From Chrysopilus asiliformis (Eukaryota; Arthropoda; Insecta; Diptera; Rhagionidae): a stretch of 64,000 bases of DNA. Under the pieces are notes generated by a model, which was not told the DNA's origin, made no database searches, and was given only the letters and a program-made list of their open reading frames with translations. Below are positions 22,316 through 33,837 of the stretch, in pieces. The translations under genes were made by a program, and so were the position numbers. Location: positions 70,452,994 through 70,516,993 of the forward strand of contig OZ035960.1 of NCBI GenBank assembly GCA_964034945.1, given 5' to 3'. Numbering within the stretch: position 1 is the first letter of the stretch; each line of letters begins with the position of its first letter.

Positions 22316-23821
22316 TAAAAGGCAAAGCGATTTTGTATGTATTTCTTTCGACACAGCTCCAGCTTAAAACCGATTTTCATTATTATTTTTTTAAATGAAA
22401 GCTCTCTATCTGTAGATGTGTCCACTTTACTTTTTTCCCATCTATATAATAAAAACTGTAATGGGGACAATTTTTGTAATTTTGGATTTTCTCAAAAATA
22501 TTGACATACATTGATGTATTTGGTCGTATTATACTGATGCCAAACATGACATTTTTATACCCATGTGGTGAAACCAAAGGGTATATTAACTTTGCTTTAC
22601 CGTTTGTAACGCCAAGACCCCGTCATCACACATAAAAATGTATTACACCAGTGTGTTTAGAATGATAAACAAAATTGATTTTTGCATGTCCGTCTGTGGC
22701 GCGGATTGCGGGCGCTCGGATTGAGCTAGAGACTTGAAATTTTGTGCAGATCCGTTTTTCGCAAAATGCGAGGCTAAGTTTGTTAATGGACAAAAATGGA
22801 CCATTAGGGGGTACCCCCCATACGAACGAAAAGCTTTTTTGCGAATATCTCAAAAACGGTGCATCTTATCTAAAAAGTCGAAGAACAAAAGTTATTTAGG
22901 ATATGATTCTAAATAAAACTCCCACACATCAAAATCCTATTGGAACAAATTTTAAAAAATCTTTTTGGAAAGTTTGATTTCAAACTGGAATTTTGATACA
23001 ACTGTTCGAATTTTGATAGGAATATCACTATACGAGTTTTTAATAATTGCCAGACTGGCAATTATAGGTTTTGTTAGGCTTAAAATTTATGTTTGTCCGT
23101 CTGTCTGTATGTCGGTCGGTATTTCTGTCTGTTTGACTGAATGTTTGTTCCGGCATCACGCAAATACAGCGCGGCCGATTTTGATCAAACTTTGCACACA
23201 GGTATAGTTATTGACAGTATAAAGGATATGATTCTTTTTGATGTCAATCCCCGTTTCCTCTGATATCTCTTACTCAAGGGTGTCGGATCCAGTTTAATAG
23301 CAACCCCTTTCCCTCTCTTGAAACCTCTTTATGCGCTTAAGGGTTTCGGATCCGGTTTTCACCATGAGAGAGGTCAGCCCGCAGGAAAAATGTTTGCTCA
23401 CTACTATCTACCCCTCCTTTTTATGTATAGCTAACGATGGTATCTTTTTTCGGACAAAAAACAGTATATTTCACCTAAAAATTTAAAAAAGCAGTAAATC
23501 GATTTGAAAAAAACAGTATTTTTCGCAGTATAAATTTTATTCAATGAAAATTTGTGTCTTTGCTCTTAATTTCGACATTTTTATTCTTTTAAATTAACAA
23601 TGGAAAGCAAAATCAAAGTAAGGCGTTCTGAAGAAGGATGAATAATGACAAGACAGTAATCGATGGGGAAAGGAAGAAGCGAATCTATATGACATGTTTC
23701 CCTCAATACTTCGCTGTTCGTTGTTTGAATGTATTTACACTTGCCATGTGTTGCCACTGACGTTTTGCATTGCTATTAATAAATTTGAATTTCGCGAAGC
23801 GGTTCGGGGCGCAGCCCCTAG
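22316..23821 (+). mobile_element. Non-autonomous Helitron, complete
   Basis: The 5' end is TCTATATATTTAAAAGGC preceded by A. The 3' end is CGCGAAGCGG..GGGGCGCAGCCCCTAG followed by T. It contains repeat R (22552-23075), an 'accccttt' low-complexity part, and a 3' half (23650-23790) near-identical to that of the Helitron at 7924-9243. No Rep/helicase. Confidence 0.85.
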
Positions 23822-23879
23822 TAGATATGTAAGTAAGAAATTTTAGTGAAAAGGAAATTAAGGAAACAAATTTTTATTT

Positions 23880-24365
23880 AAAACATAACAAAAGCTATAA
23901 TTATTGAAAATCCGTATGGTGATTTAAGTGAACGGCGAACAGTTGTATCAAAATTCCAGTTTGAAATCAAACTTTCTAATTAGATTTTTTTTAAATTTAT
24001 TCCAACCGGATTTTGATGTCTGGGAGTTTTATGTAGAATCATATCCTAAATAACTTTTGTTCTTGCACTTTTTTTTATAAGATGCACCGTTTTTGAGATA
24101 TTCCCAAAAAACCTTTTCGTTCGTATGGGGGGTCCCCCCCCCCTCCCCCCTATCTTAGCCTTGAATTTCACGAAAAACGAATCTGCGTAAAATTTCAAGT
24201 CTCTAGCTCAATCCGTGGGCCCGGAATTCGCGCCACAGACGGACGGACGGATGGACGGATGGACGGACGGACATGCAAAATTCAATTTTTTTATCATTCT
24301 AAACACACTGGAGTAATTCATTTTTGTGTGTGATAACGGGATCTTGGCGTTTCAAAAGGTAAGAT
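23880..24365 (-). repeat. Dispersed repeat R, reverse orientation
   Basis: It starts 'aaacataacaaaagctataa' and runs through 'gcaccgtttttgagatattc', a C9 run and a (GGAC)n tract to 'gatcttggcg'. The outer CCCGTATGGTGA end is missing on the right, where BEL/Pao sequence begins. Confidence 0.7.
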
Positions 24366-24389
24366 GAAAAGTAAATCTCTGGGTAAATA

Positions 24390-25200
24390 ATATGGATTGT
24401 GGAGATGGCCCAGTTCAATCTGCGAGAGGGAGATATCGCAACCTTTGTAAGACAGGAAAACAAAATCAAAATTCACATAAACAAATTCAGAGTCAGGAAA
24501 ACGTTGAGGGTAATTCAAGAATACAAAAATTACAATCAGATATCAAATGTATGTTGGCGCGGCAAACAATCGGAAATTGTGTTCCAGTTTTCGATGGTTC
24601 AAATGGTTTGCAGTGGCCAGTGTTTTTGGAAAATTTTAGAAGAACAACACAACTATGCAAATTTACCAACGAAGAAAACTTTAATAGATTAAATGAAAAA
24701 ATCCAAGGTAAAGCTCGATCGAAAATTGATATGATACTCCTAGCAGCAAAAGATTCAGAGCACAATTTATGTCAATAATGATTTCATTTGTTTCGAATTA
24801 TTAAAACGAGTTAAAAACTACCTATTATAAAAAATTTACACGAGTTCAAAAAGATAAAATTACAAAATTTCTTGAAATACCGAACTTAAAGAAAATTTAT
24901 TGGACAGATTCTACGACAGTTTTTCAATGGATTAATTCGGAAAAGAAACTATTAACCTATGTTGCCTCACGTGTTGGAGAAATATTGGAATTAAGTAATG
25001 CTGAAGACTGGAACAGGATCAAATCTGAAGATAATGTTGCAGATGATTCTACTAGAGATTCGGATATGAATTTGAATATCGCTTCATATCCGCATCGTTG
25101 GTTCAGAGGTCCAAATTTTTTGTGCTCAACAAAAAATCATTTGGAATTTGACAAAAATGTTAGGAATGATTCAGAAGATGAAAATCATGATTGTGTTTGA
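24390..25200 (+). pseudogene. Deleted BEL/Pao element fragment (gag to RNase H)
   Basis: 24540-24778 encodes a DUF1759-type BEL gag block (VPVFDGSNGLQWPVFLENFR, then LCKFTNEENFNRLNEKIQGK). After a break, about 24895-25195 encodes the BEL RNase H region (YWTDSTTVFQWIN, SRVGEILELS, DNVADDSTR, HRWFRGPNFL). Protease, RT and integrase are missing, so it is an internally deleted relic. It belongs to a different BEL lineage from the element at 27926-58490, given the low similarity of their gag blocks. Confidence 0.8.
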
Positions 25201-25625
25201 GAATTCTACTTCATCAAGGCTACTTCAATTCTTACCTAAAATCAAAACAACTTATTCTTGTGTTGGTCCATTGGCCACTAGGAATAGTTGTCCGAACTAC
25301 AGTTGGAATTTAAAACGTTCAGTTTGTCGAATTATTTCATTGAATTTTCGTGTGGACGAAGAGATAGAGTCAACACTTCGGGGAGTTTGTCCACGAACCG
25401 TCAAATATTTAAAATTTTACTTTAAAAAATATTAATAATTTTTATGTTAGCTTTGAATTGATATTTGTAATTATAAAAAATAACTTTTCATTGTACTTTT
25501 CAAAATCTAATAAGATTGTCGCGAAACAGTATTTGTCCGTTAATAACTTTAAAGTAATAAAATAGTAATTGTTTAAATAAGTTTTAATTTTATAGAGAGG
25601 AATAGGTTGGATACAGAAACAGTCC
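25201..25625. other. AT-rich sequence after the BEL fragment
   Basis: No supported ORF (short frames only). With 27808-27925 it forms the pre-insertion locus of the piggyBac element. It may be LTR sequence of the deleted BEL element, but I cannot match two copies. Confidence 0.35.
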
Positions 25626-25779
25626 TTAACCCAGATATGCCCAAGCTATTTGGGCGGTCGGTATCAAGTAATTTTTTTTATACAATTACATTTAAGTAAA
25701 AAAGAAAGATATTTGGTAGATAAAAAAACAAATTTTTTTTCAGGAAGTACAAGATGTTAGGCGTACTATATATAGGACG

Positions 25780-26680
25780 GTGGGCAAATGTATTATGAAA
25801 GCATTTCAATTTGGAGGTGTGTGATATTGGACATTTTACGTGTAACCCCATTTTCATTGCATTTAAGGCATCTTGTGGTAGTTTTTTGATGACAGCTAGC
25901 ACATCGGGTTTGTTGATCTTGAGGAATCACTAAATGATCTATGTGATCAAACACTGGTCTTAACTTTGCAAATTTGTCATTTGAATCAATCTTAGTATTA
26001 TCTGCAAAATGGATATGAGACAAAATATATTCAAATTTGTTGGGTGTTATTGCCTCAAACACCAATCGGTTTTCACTATCTCTCTCATATTCCCAATATA
26101 ATCGACGTCTCGGTACTTGTATGTATCCACTAAGTACCAATACTCCTATAAATGCTTTTATTTCACTTTTGGTGATTTGATTCTTCTGACTCGCATAATG
26201 GTTAGATTCTAATACTATAAGGTCTCATATTGATTCATCAAAGAACAGTGAGAACAATTCTAAAGGACTATGGGATTTAATTTCTTGTACCTCTTGACAG
26301 TCAGAACTTTTTTCATCTTCTACCAAGTCATCTTCTTTCCACTTATATATATTTTTATTCGATTTTTGTGGTTGTTTGATCCTGTCATTTCGTCGCAACA
26401 TTGAAAGAGGGGTCTCTTCTGAAGAAAGAGGTTTTCTTCTGAAGAAAAGTCGTCTTCACCAAATTGATTTAGATCACATTCATGAGTGACACGTAAATTC
26501 ACTTCTGCCAAAGATTCTAATTGAGAACCTGGCAAATTATCCATATTGCCTTGATATTCGCCGCCAGAATCTTCGTCGGTATGATTTCCACAAGCATTTG
26601 TTGGTGGAAAAGTAGTTAATACTTCCGTTACTCGTAACAACTCTTCATCTTCTTCCAAAATTGACAACATTTCAAGCATA
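25780..26680 (-). pseudogene. piggyBac-type transposase relic C
   Basis: The minus strand encodes an acidic N-terminus (EEDEELLRVTEVL, ACGNHTDEDSGG, QFGEDDFSSEENLF), then GYIQVPRRRLYWEYE and LVFEAITPNKFEYIL..IHFADNT..SNDKFAKLRPVFDHI. These are the conserved N-terminal piggyBac blocks in several frames. From RPVF it passes at once to a C-terminal cysteine-rich stretch (CASCHQKTTTRCLKC). The whole catalytic region is therefore absent, as in relics A, B and D, though the junction differs. Not functional as a transposase. Confidence 0.8.
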
Positions 26681-27018
26681 GAAAAGTTTCTGGAATAAAG
26701 AAGTTCGTAGTAGCATATTTTCCCATCGTACTACATGTAGTACACCCACAAACCAGTGGTTCGCATAGTATTCCAAGAATTTGAAAAAATATTTTCGAAA
26801 GTGTAGGAATGAGCCTCAACAAGTTCTCTATGTTTCTAATGCTCGGATAAATGACAAAAGGTTTTCGTGTCTAAAAAAATCACTCACCTTTCAAAACGAA
26901 TTTCAGATTCTGCCATTTTGATAATTCCACCAACTTCTAAACACAGTAAAATACACGACTTTTGTTCAATGGCGACTATTTGCTTCTAGATGCTTTGACA
27001 GATACTTACTAACAGATA

Positions 27019-27712
27019 GAGTAAGTTCGGGTATTGTGGTACACCTTCTTTTGTTTTCATAATAAATCACTCGTTTTAAAAGCAATCATGTTAAAATTTC
27101 GCATACGACACCTCTAGAGGCTTGCCTATAAAATTCCACAGCAATGTTACCAATCATAAACATAAAAGCAAAATTATGATCAAAAAAGTACACTAACTGA
27201 AAAAAAAGTGCTTCAAAAAATTGGCGGGTAATGTGGTATACTGTTTCTTCCATACAAATATTTAAGGCGGGTAATGTGGAATACTGTTTCATCCATTCAA
27301 ATATTAAATATTTGTATGGAAAAAATAGTATGCCACATTAGCCGTTCTCACCATGACAAACCAAAAAAATGATTTCTTAGTCTAATTCGCTTGAATCCAA
27401 AAATTTTCTTTTCAAAAATTAAATGTGTTGTCTAAATAATCGTTCACTGGTTCACAGTTAAAAAAACAACTTAAAATTGGCTTTCGAGATTCATTTGAAT
27501 GTGGAGACAATAAAATGTTGATTGTGCTCAAAAACGTTTTTCAGAAAATTCCGATATAACCTGATAAACCATGGACTTGTCAACACCAACAATGGTTGCA
27601 GAATTTCACAAAAAACAGTATTGTATGTTTGATCTTGCGATGCGGCATCTCATATCCGAGAAATGATGGGGTACCACATTACCCGCCTATACCACAATAC
27701 CCGAACTTACTC
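27019..27712. mobile_element. MITE with 9-bp target duplication
   Basis: TIRs start GAGTAAGTTCGGGTATTGTG at both ends. The flanking 9-bp TSD is TAACAGATA (27010-27018 and 27713-27721). Internal short repeats 'gggtaatgtgg' and inverted 'atatttgtatggaa' recur. A 9-bp TSD is typical of Mutator-like elements; that class is inference. No ORF. Confidence 0.85.
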
Positions 27713-27807
27713 TAACAGATATCTAAAAGCTTTTGACATAAACAAAGTCAGACAGGATCCGACAAAATGTGAGCGTACATTTAGGACGGTGGGCATATCT
27801 GAGTTAA

Positions 27808-27925
27808 CTGCAACTAGTACTCCCCCTCCACGTTGAAAGACAATGTTTTCAGAGGAGCGATCATTGTGGTACACGATATAAGGTGAAGGAAAAGTTCTCG
27901 GTCCAAGAAAGCAGAAGTTAGATAG
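27808..27925. other. Sequence between piggyBac C and the BEL element
   Basis: 118 bp with no recognised feature except the terminal GATAG (27921-27925), which is one copy of the BEL target duplication. Confidence 0.5.
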
Positions 27926-28221
27926 TGTAGCGGAACTCACCTAAATTGAATAAGTTTATCCGGCTTGAAGAACCCGAAATAATGATACAAATTTTGATGA
28001 ATTCAAATTGATGTTGTATTGGTTTATTAAAATAAAATTCTCAATACAAATATTTATAATCTTGTTTGTCTTCTTGACAACCGAAAACTCAACCAAAATA
28101 TTTTAAAGCGAAACGAAAAGTGCTAACGAAAAATAATGACTAATGAATCTTCTTCTTCTTTTTAGTATTGCCACAGTGGCTTTTTTTCCCTTCGATACCC
28201 GTCAAACAAAAAACCTCAACA
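27926..28221 (-). repeat. BEL 3' LTR
   Basis: 296 bp, 1-2 bases different from the 5' LTR. Directly upstream on the minus strand is a G-rich tract ending at 28222 (CTGGGGGGTGTTA), the likely polypurine primer. Confidence 0.9.
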
Positions 28222-28243
28222 TAACACCCCCCAGTAATCCAAA

Positions 28244-29374
28244 TCAGCACGGATTTGAATTACTATTATTTAAAACTTTCATTCTAACCAATTTGGAAAC
28301 AGGGCGTTTCCAAATACCCGTCTTTGTCTTAATATCCACTACTCGGATCTGTCCGTCGCGAGATGGATAAGTCGCCACAACGATACCCTTTATCCAATTA
28401 TTTCTTGGGATGTCGGGGTCGAAAAGTAATACTACATCTCCGACTTTAATATTTTTTACCATTTCAATCCACTTGTTCGACGTACGAATGTGAGTTAAAT
28501 ATTCCTTTACCCATTTTTTCCAAAAGGTGTCCATCATTCGTTGAGACGCCTTCCACTGATTTAATAAGGTCAAATCCCCATCACTAGTCTGAATGAATGG
28601 CAAGCCCGAATGAGAAGGGCCAATAAGAAAATCGTTTGGGGTCAAAGGTTCGGAGTCCTCAAATTCCAATGGAACGTTTGTAAGCGGTCGACTGTTTACC
28701 ATATTTTCGATTTCGCAAAACAAGGTTCTCAGGACATATTCCTTTGGATATTTCTCTTTAAGAAGTGCATACAAATGCAACTTGACAGATCTTATAAGTC
28801 TCTCCCAGACTCCTCCCATATGGGAGGCATAGGGTGGATTAAAAAACCATTTGCATCCTTTCGATGTAAGTTGTTGTGTAAGATCATCATGGTCCCAACC
28901 CGCAATTGCGGCCTTCAGTTCTTTATCCGTTCGGCGGAAATTTGAACCATTATCCGAATACACTTCCTCGGGAAACCCACGACGACTGCCAAACTGTCGA
29001 AAAACGTGAACAAAAGCATTGCTAGATAAATCGTGTGCGATTTCTAGATGAATTGCTCGAGTAGTCATACATGTGAACAAAACACCGTATCGCTTTTCGT
29101 GTCTTCGTCCAACAGTTATTTCTATAGGTCCGAAAAGGTCTACTCCCGTTTTGATAAACGGTCTTATAGTAGGTGATACACGACATTCGGGTAGCTGTCC
29201 CATTATTGGTATTTCAGGTCGAGCCCTTCTGTTCATACAGACTTGACAAACCTTATAAGAAATTCTCTTTATATTGTATTTCAATTGGGGAATCCAAAAC
29301 TTTGTGCGGATGTCACAAATAATTGTTTCGGTGCCGATGTGATTATTTTTTTCATGGTACCACATCATTATCAA
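28244..29374 (-). CDS. BEL integrase and C-terminal DUF5641 region
   Basis: 376 residues open. Order: an HHCC finger remnant (CQVCMNRRARPE), the integrase core with Asp in TGVDLFGPI, Asp in YSDNGSNF and Glu in GGVWERLIRSVK, then the BEL-specific C-terminal domain (PLTPNDFLIG, and WKKWVKEYL and DVVLLFDPDIPRNNW). It inserts element cDNA into the genome. All three catalytic acidic residues are visible. The frame is the last part of a formerly continuous pol, so an independent start is not implied. Confidence 0.85.
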   Translation of the reverse strand: MIMMWYHEKNNHIGTETIICDIRTKFWIPQLKYNIKRISYKVCQVCMNRRARPEIPIMGQLPECRVSPTIRPFIKTGVDLFGPIEITVGRRHEKRYGVLFTCMTTRAIHLEIAHDLSSNAFVHVFRQFGSRRGFPEEVYSDNGSNFRRTDKELKAAIAGWDHDDLTQQLTSKGCKWFFNPPYASHMGGVWERLIRSVKLHLYALLKEKYPKEYVLRTLFCEIENMVNSRPLTNVPLEFEDSEPLTPNDFLIGPSHSGLPFIQTSDGDLTLLNQWKASQRMMDTFWKKWVKEYLTHIRTSNKWIEMVKNIKVGDVVLLFDPDIPRNNWIKGIVVATYPSRDGQIRVVDIKTKTGIWKRPVSKLVRMKVLNNSNSNPC

Positions 29375-29720
29375 TTTGGTAATTGGATGTTTACTGTCAA
29401 GAAAGATTGGAAATTTTGCATCGGCGTCAATATCTGCATTAACTAGTCTTCCGCGTATGCGGATAATTTATGTCCTCATCCAAGAAACAAATGAATGACC
29501 CCAAGGGACTAGATTTCGGAATGGGTTTCCCCTCAACGAGACACTTAAGCTCCATCGGATAACTGTCTGACTAAATCTTTTTATATAATAAAGTTTCTGC
29601 CCTTTTAATATCATCCGTTTGTAGTTCTTGCGAAATATGGACATCCTCATTATTATCTGTACGAAGTTTACCTCGACACCCTTCGACAAATTTTAACACC
29701 CAGGCCGTAGATCGCAATAG
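29375..29720 (-). pseudogene. BEL pol linker between RNase H and integrase, broken
   Basis: A frame with KPIPKSSPLG, SFICFLDED and LVEGK-type motifs matches the usual BEL linker before the integrase finger. It contains stops and shifts (for example the TAG after YKKI near 29570). Confidence 0.65.
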
Positions 29721-31855
29721 TCAATATTTTGAAAATCTTGAACTGTCAGGAATTGGAAAATCTTCACTTTGTGACAAAATATGAACAAAATCTGTTTTGA
29801 CCTCGTCTGATTGCAGTTCGACACTGTTTAATTTGTTTTTATCTTGTTTAGGCCAATTATTTGGACTCATATAAAGAAAATCTGGCCCATTAAACCATCT
29901 TTCCCAGTTAATAATTTTTATTTTTGTTGCGTCATCAGCAACATTTTTTGCCGAAGGAACGTAATTCCAATCCATTGCATTGGTAAGTTCCTGTACCTCT
30001 CCAATTCTTTGTGCAACGAAGACTTTATATCGTTTAGCATGCGACTGGATCCAGTACAAAACAATGAGGGAATCAGTCCAAAGGTAGGTGGCATTAATTG
30101 GCAGATTCAAGGACCGTTTTAACGATGTTGCTAGACGTGCGCCAATGAGAGCAGCTTGTAATTCAAGTCTAGGGATTGACATTGGCTTTAGCGGTGCTAC
30201 TCGGCTTTTAGCGGCCACCAAGGAGCATTGAATTTGATCGGCATGGACAAACCGCAAATAAGCGACACAGGCAAAAGCCTCCTCGGAGGCGTCACAGAAT
30301 AAATGGAGTTCGACACGTGATTCCACAATCGCCAAAGCCGTGTACTGACGTTTTATTTTTAGATCTTTTATCAACTGCAAGTTGTGGATCCACTTTTCCC
30401 AAATACTATACTGGTTGTCAGAAATATATTCATCCCAGTGGATGTGACTTTCCCAAATCTTCTGCAACAATATTTTACCTCCAATCAGGATGTTAGAGAG
30501 AAGACCGAGAGGATCAAAAATTGACATCAAGAATTTCAAAACTTCACGTTTTGTGGGTCGCTTGGTTAAGGTCCCAATGTCTGGATTGGTCTTCATAAAT
30601 TCTAAAGGATAAGTGAACACGTCGTTATGAAAATCCCACCACATGCCCAATATTCGTTCCCTTGGGCCGTTGTCGTCTAGATTTAGGTTGCCTGTCAAAT
30701 TGGCATGGAGTTCACTATCAACCCCCTTTAAGACCTCCTCCGAATTTGATATCCACTTACAGATTTTGAAATGACAGTGATTATGCACCACAATAATGTC
30801 GTTAATAAGTCGAATGGCTTCCTCGACATTGTTTGCACCGCCCAGATAATCATCCATGTAATGGCTTTGAATGATTTCACGGCATGCGTCAGGATATTTT
30901 GACATTAACACACGCGCATTTTAATTTTTTACTTCTTGTGCAAGACAGGGTCCGCAAGTGGAACCGAAAAACACTACTTTCAATTCGAAAATGTCAGGGT
31001 CACGAGATCTATTCATTCCGCGCGAAAGGAACCGCTGAGCAGGTGTATCCTCATTTCTGACCTTCACTTGTAAGAACATTTCCTGAATATCCGCTACAAA
31101 GGCAATTGGATGTATTCGGAAATTTGTCAAAATATTTGAGAGCGAATTGTAAAGGTCAGGTCCGGGCAGCAAGAAGTCATTCAAGGATTTCCCGTTTGAT
31201 TTTGAAGCGGCATCGAAGACAATTCTCAATTTGTCGGGCTTTTTCGGATTGGTTACACCGAAATGCGGTAAATACCACAATTTGGTTTTAGGTTCGGCGA
31301 TCTCACTAGGAGAGAGTTTCGAAATATAACCCTTTTCCTCGTATTCGCTCATTTTAGCATTATACAGCTTGGCAAAGGCATTTTTTTTATCCATTTTGTT
31401 TTCCAAAATGTTTAACCGTTTGAGTGCTACGGACTTATTTTCGGGCAGTACTATGTCATCGCGTTTCCAAAGTAACCCACACTCATATCGATTATTGTCT
31501 GTCCGTCGAATTGTATTATTTAGAATTTCGGAACATCGTTTATCGTCCTTAGACATTCCCATTTCCAAATTGGACTCGGTTATTCCCGACGTCTCCGTTT
31601 TCCATTGTTCTTTTACCATTTCGTGTAGGATGCCAATGTCGTCTTTTTCGTCTTGCAATGTGTCGGGACAAAGGGCGTGGAAAATAAAATTTAAGCTGTG
31701 ACATGGTGTACTTAGGTTACCGTGCACAACCCATCCGAGAAGGGTTTTGCTCAGAGCAGGCCCATCCCATGGTCCGTATATAATTTTCCTATTGATAAGA
31801 ATAGGCCAATTGTCTTGTCCTATTAATATGACCGGCTTCCCATTTTTATAATCTA
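29721..31855 (-). pseudogene. pol: BEL protease end, reverse transcriptase and RNase H
   Basis: From 31855 the minus strand encodes the end of the BEL protease (ILIGQDNWPILINRK, LLGWVVHGNLS). The Pao-type RT follows (LWYLPHFGVTNPKKPDKLR, DFLLPGPDLYNSL, FVADIQEMFLQVKV). A TAA at 30921-30923 interrupts the RT in frame. The other side continues NARVLMSKYPDACREI with the catalytic YMDDYLGG, then RNase H (LFCDASEEAFACVAYLR, YLWTDSLIVLYWIQSHAKRY, NVADDATK). Apart from this stop and the linker breaks the pol is fairly well preserved. Confidence 0.88.
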
Positions 31856-31914
31856 CTAGGGGCTGCGCTCCGAACCGCTTCGCGGTTCATCCCCCTTGCC
31901 TTTTAAATATATAG
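31856..31914 (-). mobile_element. Minimal Helitron (both ends, 59 bp) or abutted Helitron termini
   Basis: On the minus strand it has a 5' end TCTATATATTTAAAAGGC and, only about 20 bp on, the 3' hairpin GAACCGCGAAGCGGTTC and GGAGCGCAGCCCCTAG. A precedes it and T follows it, as Helitrons require. Its left edge is also the exact left edge of the 24.6-kb insertion in the BEL element. Confidence 0.75.
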
Positions 31915-32108
31915 ATGAGTCTTCGATCTTAACAACACGGATCGCAGCTGGGCGTTTAATGAAGGGGTAAAATACCCATGCTCGAAGCCAGGGTTGCTGG
32001 TGCCAAGGTTTTGTTTTTTTAATTTAATTTTTTTTTTCATTTAGTTAAAACAAATTTTTTTCTTTGTGATTTTTGTTTTTTTTTTTGTATGTGAAAACTG
32101 TTTAAAAC
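31915..32108. other. Short coding-like strip, then T-rich sequence
   Basis: On the minus strand 31915-32010 stays open (AWVFYPFIKRPAAIRVVKIE). I do not recognise it with confidence; it could be a retroelement C-terminus. The rest is poly-T/A. Confidence 0.3.
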
Positions 32109-33837
32109 AAAAAACTTTTTAAAAAAAAAGTAAAAAAAACCGACTTAAAAATGCACTAAAAAGGAAAAAATAATTTTTTTTTTGGAAGTTGGTGCCAAAA
32201 TAGAAACAAACAATTTGCTCTCTTTTATTGTACAATATATAAAATTAAAAAATTTCTAATAAATAAAATTATTATTTATTGAATTGTACCAAAAGTTTTT
32301 GTTTTCTAATAAGTCACAGAGATGAGATTCAAACCAATTTTTTTTTACAGCCTACCTACATAATATAAACATAACAAAAGCTATATTTGCCAATCTGGCA
32401 ATTATTGAAAACCCGTTTGGTGATTTAAGTGAACTGGAGCGCGTTCGCCGTTGCAAAATAGTCAGCTATAGTTGACTATTTGTGACTATCGGTCGTTCGT
32501 GAACGCCGTAGCTGACTACTTAGCTACAGCTCTGGTCGTTCGTGGATGCCAATAGTCGACTACGGTAGTTGACTATTTCTGACTATGCTCGGTGAGTAGA
32601 GTTAGAAATAGTCAAGCGTAGCTAACACACACATAGACAGTGTGTAAATTATGTTTCACACATAAATGTCAAAATTCCAGCTTGAGTTTAGTTTTTAGGA
32701 AAAGAAAAAGGAAAATGAACATAAAAATATTTACGCAGATGAAAATTAATAGCGATATGCTTTAAAAAATTGGAGCTTTTGTTCATTCTTCAGTGTGTGT
32801 GTGAGCTGTCAATCGAAAAGCAACTACGACTATGACTATGGTCGTTCGTGGTGCACATGACTATAGTTGACTACGGCGAGCTATGACAGATTGACGTCAT
32901 TAGCTATTGCTAGCTACGACTACGACTATCAATGCGTCGACGAACGCGCTCCAGTTGTACCAAAATTACACTTTGAAGTCAAAGTTTCCAATGAGATTTT
33001 TGAAAATTTGTTCCAATCGGATTTTGATGTATGGAAGTTTTATGTAGAATCATATCCTAAATAACTTTTGTTCTTGCACTTTTTTGATAAGATGCACCGT
33101 TTTTGAGATATTCGCAAAAAACGATTTCGTTCGTATGGGGGGTACCCCCCTAATGGACCGTTTTCGCCCATTAACGAACTTAGCCTCGCATTTTACGAAA
33201 AACGGATCTGCGCAAAATTTCAAGGCTCTAGCTCAATCCGTGCGTCCGCAATCGAGTTCACAGACAGACGGACAGACGGACGGACGGACATGCGGAAATC
33301 AAAATCTTTTGTCATTCCTAACACACTGGTGTAATTCATTTTTGTGTGTGATGACGGGATCTTGGCGTTACAAACGGTAAGGCAAAGTTAGTATACCCTT
33401 TGGTATTCCATACCATACGGGTATAAAAATTTCAGCGGTATTGTTCCTTACTTGGCACGTTGCCCTTAACCCACGTCAACATTAACAAATATTCTTTTGT
33501 TTTTGGGTAAGCTCCGTTAAAATTAAAAAAATATTCTTTTGTCAGATGTCGTCACGAAAGATAAAATATTTTCATTTGGATAGCAGTAATAGAATTGGTG
33601 ATAGCTGTAAAAGTAACACTCAAGAAATATGAATAGAAGTCCTCTTTAAGTTTCTATTTTGGCCCCAACTTCCAAAAAAATTATTTTTTCCTTTTTAGTG
33701 CACTTTTAGATTGTACAATAAAAGAGAGCAAATTGTTTGTTTCTATTTTGGCACCAACTTCCAAAAAAAAAATTATTTTTTCCTTTTTAGTGCATTTTTA
33801 AGTCGGTTTTTTTTACTTTTTTTTTAAAAAGTTTTTT
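32109..33837. mobile_element. Long-TIR element, family AACCGACTT (copy 1)
   Basis: Inverted ends of about 130 bp read AAAAAACTTTTTAAA.., AACCGACTTAAAAATGCAC.., 'ggaagttggtgccaaaatag' and the reverse at 33720-33837. The interior holds repeat R in reverse (32366-32433 and 32955-33427) and a MITE. No ORF. A second copy is at 50575-51075. Confidence 0.65.
32434..32954. mobile_element. MITE with CTGGAGCGCGTTCG ends
   Basis: The TIR CTGGAGCGCGTTCG is perfect at both ends. The interior is packed with 'tagtc', 'gactat' and 'gtcgttcgtg' motifs in both orientations. It interrupts repeat R. I find no clear TSD; about six bases of R seem to be lost at the site. Confidence 0.75.

Larger units (their letters stand above)
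25630..27803 (-). mobile_element. piggyBac-like element C (non-autonomous)
   Basis: The TIRs are C(C/T)CAGATATGCCCA at both ends, flanked by TTAA (25626-25629 and 27804-27807). The orientation follows its transposase relic on the minus strand. A 694-bp MITE is nested in the 5' part. It belongs to a different TIR group from elements A and D (CCCATTAA..). Confidence 0.9.
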
